A stretch of 6,702 nt of DNA from Methanomicrobiales archaeon (GTDB lineage: Archaea; Halobacteriota; Methanomicrobia; Methanomicrobiales; JACTUA01), in assembly GCA_028678555.1 (NCBI GenBank), contig JAJRDF010000081.1, forward strand, positions 1 through 6,702. The letters run 5' to 3'. The notes beneath the pieces are model-generated. The model searched no databases. It was not told where the DNA came from and was given only the letters and a program-made list of their open reading frames with translations. Of the stretch, positions 1 to 4,655 are shown piece after piece (within the stretch, counting starts at the first letter, position 1; every line of letters begins with the position of its first letter). The position numbers and the translations under genes are program-made.

Positions 1-13
1 GACCTCCCTTCAT
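1..13 (-). CDS. 5' end of an unidentified minus-strand gene, cut by the window edge
   Basis: Only the first four codons are visible (ATG AAG GGA GGT, read leftwards from position 13), giving Met-Lys-Gly-Gly. The start is supported by an AGGTGATC Shine-Dalgarno on the minus strand at 24-17, three bases before the ATG. This is a long match to the complement of the archaeal 16S rRNA 3' end. The gene would lie in the same direction as cofE and downstream of it, separated by about 186 bases that contain a hairpin repeat, so it may have its own transcript. The product cannot be named from four residues. A caveat is that GGTGATCACC (14-23) is a perfect palindrome and could instead be a protein-binding site. 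Confidence 0.55.
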
Positions 14-16
14 GGT

Positions 17-24
17 GATCACCT
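17..24 (-). promoter_or_regulatory. Strong Shine-Dalgarno sequence for the left-edge gene
   Basis: AGGTGATC on the minus strand lies three bases upstream of an ATG at 13-11. It is the longest SD match in the window and is the main reason for calling a partial gene at the left edge. Confidence 0.55.
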
Positions 25-36
25 GACACCCTTTTG

Positions 37-103
37 CTGGTAGGACCCTCCCGGGGGCACACCGCCCCCGCCGCGCGGGCATCCCCCCATGGAGGATGAA
101 CAC
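37..103 (+). repeat. Dispersed GC-rich hairpin repeat, copy A
   Basis: This copy aligns along about 67 bases with copy B at 6567-6634, in the same orientation. Shared blocks are CTGGT, an ACCCTCC/ACGCTCC block, a G-run/C-run hairpin, GCCGCG(C/T)GGGC and a final six-C run. The hairpin here is a 7-bp stem, CGGGGGC (52-58) with GCCCCCG (64-70), around loop ACACC. The paired bases differ from those in copies B and C but remain complementary. It is the most diverged of the three copies, and the 3' end (GTTGATCCGG in the others) is poorly kept. It lies between cofE and the left-edge gene. Confidence 0.7.
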
Positions 104-128
104 CGAACGGGAGTGACTATCCATCCGG

Positions 129-177
129 GTGAGGGCCCTCGAGGGGGCAGGGCTCCCTCACGAACCACTGCCAAAAA
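129..177 (-). terminator. Possible cofE terminator region (inverted repeat plus T5 tract)
   Basis: On the minus strand, about 22 bases after the cofE stop, there is a T5 run (A5 on the plus strand, 173-177). Beyond it is an inverted repeat, GTGAGGG (129-135) with CCCTCAC (155-161), enclosing the palindrome CCCTCGAGGG (136-145). Archaeal termination relies mainly on oligo-T tracts, so the T5 run is the more meaningful signal. Five T residues is a minimal tract, and the function is inferred. Confidence 0.3.
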
Positions 178-199
178 TTGTGAGAGTCAGTATGCCGTA

Positions 200-976
200 T
201 CAGTCGGTGTCGTCGCCACGGGAGATGAACTCTCGGGGCAGGGTGCACAGGGCTTTCCTCATCACGTCCTCCTCCGGCCGGAAGAAGAGGTGGTCATGCC
301 CCTTCCAGGGGGGACAGTTGCGGAAGACCACCGAGGGAGTCCCCTGGTGGCTCTCCCCCATCACGAAGTTGGCGAACCCGGCGATCTCGTCCACGACCGC
401 CTCCTCGGTGATCTTCAGCACGTGCCCGAAGAGGTCCGTATCGCTCCTGAAGTCCCGGATTGCGGTCATCCCGGCCCAGCCGATGGCATGGCCGGTCTGG
501 CCCCTCCGGAAGGATCTCCCCACGGTATCGGTGATGATCACGCCCACGCTGCTCCCCGACACCTCCCGGATCCGGGCACGGATACCCTCAGCCGCGGCCA
601 TGGGATCGGGGGGGAGGAGGATTACCATCCCGTCCTCGATGTTGGACCGGTCCACGCCCGACCGGACACCGATATGGCCGTTCTTCATCACCGACAGGAT
701 GAAGGGGTGCTCCAGGATCACCTCCTGCGCCTCGTCCAGCACCGCCTGGACAAACCGGGGGTCCTCCCCGTCCTGCTCCGCGATCCGGATGGCCCGGGGT
801 GAGGGGGTGATGGAGGGGAGGGCCCGGGTGTGGCCATGCGCCTTGGAGTAGACGGTGTGGGCCATGCTCAGGATATCCCCGTCCAGGAGGGGTACCCGGG
901 CATGGATCAGGGAGGGGAGGTCGTCCCCCTTCCTGATGAGGGGGAGACCTTCCACCGGGATCACCGAGATTGTCAT
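200..976 (-). CDS. cofE: Coenzyme F420-0:L-glutamate ligase (F420 gamma-glutamyl ligase)
   Basis: CofE adds L-glutamates to the lactyl-phospho moiety of F420-0, using GTP and a divalent metal, to make the polyglutamylated deazaflavin F420, the cytosolic hydride carrier of methanogenesis. The protein has 258 residues, normal for stand-alone archaeal CofE. Family features include the N-terminal VEGLPLIRKGDDL, GDIL with a following SKA (residues 33-45), PSPRAIRIAE (58-67), GVDRSN (107-112), LLPPDP (120-125), ITDTVGR (148-154) and VMGE (205-208). Asp109 and Asp150 are candidate metal ligands by alignment to the family. The more usual NAG(V/I)D block reads RSGVD here. The frame is open upstream to 1258, but homology begins at the ATG at 976 and the upstream part is repeat-derived sequence. 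SD pairing is weak (GGTG about 15 bases upstream), while a TATA-like box lies 25-31 bases upstream, so a near-leaderless message is likely. It is probably transcribed separately from pelA, which lies 324 bases upstream. Confidence 0.93.
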   Translation of the reverse strand: MTISVIPVEGLPLIRKGDDLPSLIHARVPLLDGDILSMAHTVYSKAHGHTRALPSITPSPRAIRIAEQDGEDPRFVQAVLDEAQEVILEHPFILSVMKNGHIGVRSGVDRSNIEDGMVILLPPDPMAAAEGIRARIREVSGSSVGVIITDTVGRSFRRGQTGHAIGWAGMTAIRDFRSDTDLFGHVLKITEEAVVDEIAGFANFVMGESHQGTPSVVFRNCPPWKGHDHLFFRPEEDVMRKALCTLPREFISRGDDTD

Positions 977-1000
977 ACCGGCATTGTGGCACACCGGGGG

Positions 1001-1007
1001 TGATAAA
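1001..1007 (-). promoter_or_regulatory. TATA-like box for a near-leaderless cofE transcript
   Basis: The minus strand reads GGTTTATCACC, with TTTATCA at 1007-1001. This is 25-31 bases upstream of the cofE ATG at 976, the normal archaeal TATA-to-start-site distance. Transcription would therefore begin at or very near the start codon, which fits the poor SD. It is one of the few A/T-rich spots in this intergenic region. No BRE of clear quality is seen. Confidence 0.4.
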
Positions 1008-1039
1008 CCGTGGCATGGGGGGGGAAGCTGCGTCACCCG

Positions 1040-1085
1040 GTTCCAGGGATCTACCGCGGGAGGGGGCAGCCGCCCCCTCCCGGTC
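1040..1085 (-). repeat. Diverged hairpin element, copy D
   Basis: A perfect 10-bp stem, GGGAGGGGGC (1058-1067) with GCCCCCTCCC (1072-1081), encloses the four-base loop AGCC. On the minus strand the C-rich arm is followed by CGCGGTAGATCC, closely resembling the CGCGGTTGATCC that ends copy B. The GCCGCGTGGGCG middle block of the other copies is absent, so this is a shortened or rearranged relative. It lies in tandem with copy C, in the same orientation, with about 57 bases between them. Confidence 0.5.
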
Positions 1086-1141
1086 CCTCCCCGACGACAA
1101 GAGGATGGCCCACTGCATCGGTTCTCCACCGAATATCTGAG

Positions 1142-1203
1142 ATCCGGATCAACTCCGGGGGGCGCCCACGCGGCGGGGGGACCGCAGGTCCCCCCTGGAG
1201 CGT
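1142..1203 (-). repeat. Dispersed GC-rich hairpin repeat, copy C
   Basis: Read on the minus strand, this begins ACGCTCC and ends GTTGATCCGGAT, matching copy B at 6575-6634 nearly end to end with small indels. The central hairpin has a 9-bp stem, GGGGGGACC with GGTCCCCCC (plus-strand arms 1175-1183 and 1187-1195), around a three-base loop. In copy B the equivalent stem is GGGGGGC with GCCCCCC, so the changes beside the G-run are compensated. The block GCCGCGTGGGCG is shared exactly with copy B. It lies between pelA and cofE, outside any gene. Confidence 0.8.
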
Positions 1204-1300
1204 CCCGGCAGTACGACATTTTGTCAGTGCGCCGGCTGGTTCCTATTCGGGAGCACATCAGTACGTGTTTGAATAAGGATAGAATCCGATTCCACGGCGG

Positions 1301-2326
1301 TCATTTCATCGCGAACCGGAGCAGTGCCGCGAGGCCGCCGAGGCCCTCCAGCTGGTGGCCCGGGTCAAACTCGGAGCTGAAGACGGTGACGGCGGCCCGG
1401 GTCCGCTCGGCCTGTGCCATGAGATCCGTGATCCGGTGGTCCCGCAGCAGGGTGTCGGAGACCAGCAGGTGTTCCACGGCCCCCATGCGGACAGCCTCCT
1501 CCACCTCCTTCCGGCCATACGCAACCGGGGTTCCCTTCGCGATCCGGGCAAGGAGGTCCTCCATCAGGCTGACCTCGTGCTTCAGCTGGAGGTCACCCGC
1601 GATGGTGGCAAGCACCCCCATGCCGATGACGTCTGCCACCGCTCCCCGGCCGGCCCGCCGGGTCTCCACCACCGTGATCCGGTTCCTGGCCTCCGGCAGG
1701 TGCTCCTTCAGGTACCGGGCCATCTCGTCCTTGACAAAGCCCGGGCCGGCCACGACCAGGGTCCCGGTCAGGGCTTCAGCCACGCCGCACACGCGGGCGA
1801 AGAGGTCGCTCCGTGGCGTGGCTCCCTCGCCCTTCCCGCTCCCCGCAGAGAAGGTGGCCACGGGCTCAGGACCGTACTGACGGATACGGAAGATGGCAGC
1901 CTCCCCTTCCTCCACCGCGATCACGTGGACGAGTCCTGACACCGACGCCTTCACCGCCCGTTCGATCCGGTCCAGGTCCACCTTCCGCCAGGACCGGATC
2001 ACCGAGATCTCGTTGCCCGGTTCCAGGTTGAACGTGTGGTGCTCAGTCCTGTCCGGGCCGTGTTCGATGACACCGAAGATCCGCAGCCGACCCGTGAACG
2101 GATGGAAGGAGACCTCCTCCACCCGGAGCCCCAGGCGCACCGGCCGTTTCTCTGCCTTCTCGGGCCTCAGCCGGTCCGGGGGGAGGTCCACCGAGCGGAG
2201 CGTGGTGGAAAAGACCAGGTTGCCCGGTGAGACCAGGTGGGAGAGATGCCAGAGATCATCCACGGATTCGGCAAAGATCCGGATCTCGCCATACTCCCCC
2301 TTCATCTCCCCGTACTCAGCCTTCAT
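1301..2326 (-). CDS. pelA: Pelota / Dom34 homologue, ribosome rescue factor
   Basis: Archaeal Pelota binds the empty A site of stalled ribosomes as an eRF1-like factor, with aEF1A acting as the GTPase carrier, and promotes subunit splitting by ABCE1 without peptide hydrolysis. The 341 residues fit the family. An N-terminal Sm-like domain covers about 1-128 and carries the typical GEIRIFAESVDDLWHL stretch (13-28). A central eRF1_2-like domain (about 130-255) contains the Dom34-type AGPGFVKD (193-200). A C-terminal L7Ae-like eRF1_3 domain covers about 256-341. There is no GGQ motif, as expected for Pelota and unlike aRF1. The start at 2326 overlaps the end of rqcH by 11 bases and has GGGGAGG three bases upstream. 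A second in-frame ATG at 2305 begins a near-repeat of the first seven codons, so the true start could be either. Co-transcription with rqcH, with likely translational coupling, is inferred from the overlap. Confidence 0.93.
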   Translation of the reverse strand: MKAEYGEMKGEYGEIRIFAESVDDLWHLSHLVSPGNLVFSTTLRSVDLPPDRLRPEKAEKRPVRLGLRVEEVSFHPFTGRLRIFGVIEHGPDRTEHHTFNLEPGNEISVIRSWRKVDLDRIERAVKASVSGLVHVIAVEEGEAAIFRIRQYGPEPVATFSAGSGKGEGATPRSDLFARVCGVAEALTGTLVVAGPGFVKDEMARYLKEHLPEARNRITVVETRRAGRGAVADVIGMGVLATIAGDLQLKHEVSLMEDLLARIAKGTPVAYGRKEVEEAVRMGAVEHLLVSDTLLRDHRITDLMAQAERTRAAVTVFSSEFDPGHQLEGLGGLAALLRFAMK

Positions 2327-4226
2327 GATCCTCCCCGATCTCTGACCCGCCGGCCGGGACAAAGGCGGCCACTGCCTCGGTGCGGAGCACGGCCCGTGCT
2401 TCCCTTGCCCTGTCATCACCGAGCCGTTCCTTCAGGATCCGCACCACCTTCCGGGCCACGTCGTTGGATTCGAACTGGCCCGGCTGCAGCGTGACCCGGA
2501 TCCGGGCCCGGCCCCTGACAGCGGAGGGGGGACCCCCGATGACCCGGAGGGATGGCTCATCCTGGAGTCCGATGGCGATCCCCAGCGGTACGTTCCTGTA
2601 CCACGTTCGCTCCCCCCTGACAATGAACCCTCCCTTTCCCACGTATTCCCCCGAGCGGGGTGTCTTGGATACCTGGTCCGGGGCCGCCGCGTACACGTCC
2701 GCCGTGAAGTGCCCGCTCTTCCAGGCGCCCGAGTACGAGGCAGCGAACCGGGCCACTTCATCCATGCAGCGGGTGCTGCCCTTCACGACGACAACACTCC
2801 CGCCATGGACATCCGCGTGTACGAAGGTGTCGCCCCCTTCCAGGTACCGCTTCACCAGCTCCTCGTTCTGGGATGCATCCCGTCCCCCCACCACCAGGGC
2901 TCCGTCCGACGTTTCGAACCACCGGAACCGGTGGTACCACCGGGCCTTCTCTCCCTCCCGCCCCTTCCCTGGGGGGGATCGTTCCTTCTCCGGGAGGGCC
3001 TTTGCCATTGCCGCCTCTGCCCCCCGGATCTTCCGCCGGAGCCTCTTGATCTCATCGTGGCAGGTACCTTCGGCGTGGATCAGGGGTGCATCGACGCCGA
3101 TCCGTACCGGGACGCGAAGGTCCAGGACCAGCTCACCTGTCGCAGGATCGACATCCCGTACCAGGGATGCAGTGGGAACCTTCCCATCACGGAGATCCCG
3201 CTGGATCTCCTGCCATGAGTGGTGCCGGAGGGCTTCCCGGAACCACTCCTGTGCCGATGCGATCTCCAGGGAACGCTCCTGCAGGTCCGACACGGCCTGC
3301 TCCAGCGCAGCGATCTTCTCCCGGTAGGCCCGGATCGTCTCCTCCTGCTGTTCCCGGATCCCTTTCCCCCGTCTGGTACCACGGGGAACGGCCTCACCTT
3401 CTCCGGGGGCGGGCGCCGGGGCTGCTCCGAAGTATGCTTCCAGGGCGTTGCTGTACAAGGGAAATTCCTGGAGGACCTCCTCTCCTGCCAGGGGGAACGG
3501 CCAGCATCCGGTCGGGGTGATGGCCGGGCTCCGCGCCTCCTCCACCCTCCGGATCAGCCCGGTGAGGGCTTCCCGTACCGCCGCTGCATCGGCATCGGCC
3601 GCAGGGACATGCTTCTCCAGCCCGGCCATGGCACAGACCTCCTCGGCATACGTTCCCCCCAGCATACACCCGACCGCAAGGGTCCGCACCAGGTCCTTTC
3701 CGGAGCTCCGGAGCAGGGCGTTGAACTCCTCCCCGTGAAGGGCTGCACAGTCCTTCCCCTCGTGCCGGTACAGGGCGCCGGGCACCACCTCCCGCTCCCG
3801 GAACCGGTGGGTGCGGAGCGGCTGGATGATCCGGTAATCCCGGTCGCAGAGGACCAGGTTTCCCTCGTCGTAGATCTCCACGAAGAGGTGGTATTCCGTC
3901 TCCCTCTTCCCGATGGTGAGGGAGAGCGTGCGTTCCAGGCCCAGCTGCCGGATCCCGAGCACACGCCCGCCCTCCAGGTACTTGCGCAGAAGCATGGCAA
4001 AGGACGGAGGGTTCTTCGGCGGTTCAGGCAGCCGTTCCACCAGGTGGACCCTGCGGCCGGGTTCTGCCAGCAGGTGGAACCTCCGGTGTTCCTCTCCCTG
4101 GAGGCGGATGGCAAAGAGCCCCTGGCCATAGCCGTACACCTTCCCCACCCAGAGGGGGAGGAGGGTGCTCATCTCGCATGCCACCGCCCGCAGGTCCACG
4201 CCGCCCATCCCCTGCAGGTTTGCCAT
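2316..4226 (-). CDS. rqcH: RqcH / NEMF (Rqc2) family ribosome quality control protein
   Basis: RqcH/NEMF proteins bind split large subunits carrying peptidyl-tRNA and, in bacteria and eukaryotes, direct template-free C-terminal tailing. The archaeal role is presumed similar. The 636 residues show the expected order: NFACT-N (about 8-180, with LLPLWVGKVY at 22-31 and EIYDEGNLVL at 117-126), a helical HhH-like part (about 180-235), an Ala/Pro/Gly linker (267-280), charged coiled coil (about 286-335 and 389-411), and NFACT-R (DUF814, about 428-545). NFACT-R includes RWYHRFRWFETSDG (429-442), GGRDASQNEELVKRYL (447-462) and FVHADVHG (468-475). The Asp-Arg pair known to matter for tRNA engagement in NFACT-N appears as Glu98-Arg99 in LGLERTL. 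SD pairing at the 4226 ATG is poor; ATG 4208 (MGGVDLRAV) is an alternative six codons in. It is first in a minus-strand operon with pelA, driven from the divergent promoter region. Confidence 0.93.
   Translation of the reverse strand: MANLQGMGGVDLRAVACEMSTLLPLWVGKVYGYGQGLFAIRLQGEEHRRFHLLAEPGRRVHLVERLPEPPKNPPSFAMLLRKYLEGGRVLGIRQLGLERTLSLTIGKRETEYHLFVEIYDEGNLVLCDRDYRIIQPLRTHRFREREVVPGALYRHEGKDCAALHGEEFNALLRSSGKDLVRTLAVGCMLGGTYAEEVCAMAGLEKHVPAADADAAAVREALTGLIRRVEEARSPAITPTGCWPFPLAGEEVLQEFPLYSNALEAYFGAAPAPAPGEGEAVPRGTRRGKGIREQQEETIRAYREKIAALEQAVSDLQERSLEIASAQEWFREALRHHSWQEIQRDLRDGKVPTASLVRDVDPATGELVLDLRVPVRIGVDAPLIHAEGTCHDEIKRLRRKIRGAEAAMAKALPEKERSPPGKGREGEKARWYHRFRWFETSDGALVVGGRDASQNEELVKRYLEGGDTFVHADVHGGSVVVVKGSTRCMDEVARFAASYSGAWKSGHFTADVYAAAPDQVSKTPRSGEYVGKGGFIVRGERTWYRNVPLGIAIGLQDEPSLRVIGGPPSAVRGRARIRVTLQPGQFESNDVARKVVRILKERLGDDRAREARAVLRTEAVAAFVPAGGSEIGEDHEG
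2330..2336 (-). promoter_or_regulatory. Ribosome binding site for pelA inside the rqcH coding end
   Basis: GGGGAGG on the minus strand lies three bases before the pelA ATG at 2326, within the last codons of rqcH. It favours the 2326 start over the ATG at 2305. In front of 2305 the only G-rich stretch (GGGGAG) abuts the start codon with no spacer. Confidence 0.5.
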
Positions 4227-4241
4227 CGGAATCCCAAGCTA

Positions 4242-4247
4242 CATATG
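4242..4247 (+). promoter_or_regulatory. Candidate TATA element for the EMC6-like/rli operon
   Basis: CATATG, in the context CTACATATGG, is one of only two A/T-rich patches in the 57-base divergent region. For the plus strand it would place transcription start near 4270, leaving a leader of about 14 bases that includes the GGTG SD at 4275-4278. The spacing is reasonable but the match to an archaeal TATA consensus is only fair. It is palindromic, so a regulator site is also possible. Confidence 0.3.
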
Positions 4248-4259
4248 GCCCCAGCACAC

Positions 4260-4268
4260 AAAAAATAG
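4260..4268 (-). promoter_or_regulatory. Candidate TATA element for the rqcH-pelA operon
   Basis: The minus strand reads CTATTTTTTG here, 34-42 bases upstream of the rqcH ATG at 4226. That predicts a transcription start roughly 8-15 bases before the ATG, a very short leader, which fits the lack of a good SD for rqcH. This box and the plus-strand candidate at 4242-4247 cross over one another, so the two operons may compete for or share regulation. Confidence 0.35.
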
Positions 4269-4283
4269 ACTACTGGTGTGGAA

Positions 4284-4649
4284 ATGAGCGATGAGATGAG
4301 CGCCCCGCAGGAAACGCAGCCAAAACGGAAGCTGACGCGGGAGGAGAAGCAGGTGGCCCATGTCCAGCGGATCACCCGGACCACGGTGGCCTGCGTTCTC
4401 GGACTGGTTGCCGGGGTGGCTTCCTACTTGCTCACTGGGGCCTCAGAGGCCCAGGGTATCGAGGCCTTTGCCTCCACCGGCATCCTGCTGCTCGCCGTCG
4501 CCATCGCGGTCCAGAAGTTCCTCTTCCCTCTCCTGAAGGCAGATTCCCCGGCCCTCACTGCCAAGGACTGGGTTTTCCAGGGATTCATGACAGGTGCCCT
4601 CTGGTTCATCTCATGGACCGTACTCCTCTCGGCTTCGGTCCCTGGCTGA
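4284..4649 (+). CDS. Small three-helix membrane protein, EMC6-like
   Basis: The 121-residue protein has a charged, cytosol-like N-terminus (1-32, including PKRKLTREEKQ) and three hydrophobic segments at about 33-51, 64-84 and 98-117. The arrangement and the motif KDWVFQGFMTGALWFISW (94-111) resemble the archaeal EMC6-like family. Eukaryotic EMC6 is a core subunit of the ER membrane protein complex, which inserts tail-anchored and multi-span proteins and pairs with the Oxa1-type EMC3. An insertase partner role in the archaeal plasma membrane is inferred. No catalytic residues are expected. ATG 4284 is preferred because GGTG (4275-4278) lies five bases upstream. The in-frame GTG at 4278 overlaps that SD, and ATG 4296 is a further alternative. 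The gene is six bases upstream of rli, so the two are almost certainly co-transcribed. Family assignment is by eye and could be wrong at this size. Confidence 0.65.
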   Translation: MSDEMSAPQETQPKRKLTREEKQVAHVQRITRTTVACVLGLVAGVASYLLTGASEAQGIEAFASTGILLLAVAIAVQKFLFPLLKADSPALTAKDWVFQGFMTGALWFISWTVLLSASVPG

Positions 4650-4655
4650 TCCCCC

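Larger units (their letters stand above)
977..1300. other. Intergenic region between pelA and cofE carrying two hairpin elements
   Basis: These 324 bases contain no convincing gene. Open frames across them exist on both strands, but they are products of GC-rich sequence and show no family resemblance. I saw no tRNA or other recognisable RNA gene. The region holds repeat copy C (1142-1203), a related hairpin D (1040-1085) and the putative cofE promoter (1001-1007). The stretch 1204-1300 is less GC-rich than its surroundings and has no assigned function. I found no clear oligo-T terminator for pelA on the minus strand here. Confidence 0.7.

Noticed and set aside
89..851. Two plus-strand open frames of about 240 codons opposite cofE
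   Set aside because: They are antisense shadows of cofE with low-complexity composition and no recognisable domain.
1036..1056. tRNA T-arm-like GGTTCCAGGGATC
   Set aside because: No acceptor stem, D-arm or anticodon arm can be placed around it; it is part of hairpin element D.
977..1258. In-frame N-terminal extension of cofE by 94 residues
   Set aside because: It is translated from hairpin repeats and has Arg/Pro/Gly/Cys-rich nonsense composition. CofE homology starts at the ATG at 976, which also has a promoter-like box at the right distance.
855..1880. 341-residue plus-strand frame spanning cofE, the intergenic region and pelA
   Set aside because: It is Arg/Ser/Thr-rich shadow sequence crossing two genes on the other strand, with no motif.
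2327..2419. 31-residue N-terminal extension of pelA
   Set aside because: It would overlap rqcH by over 100 bases, has no Pelota similarity, and the 2326 ATG has an SD and the conserved N-terminus.
3219..4268. 349-residue plus-strand frame opposite rqcH
   Set aside because: It is antisense to the clear RqcH domains, has no SD and no family resemblance.
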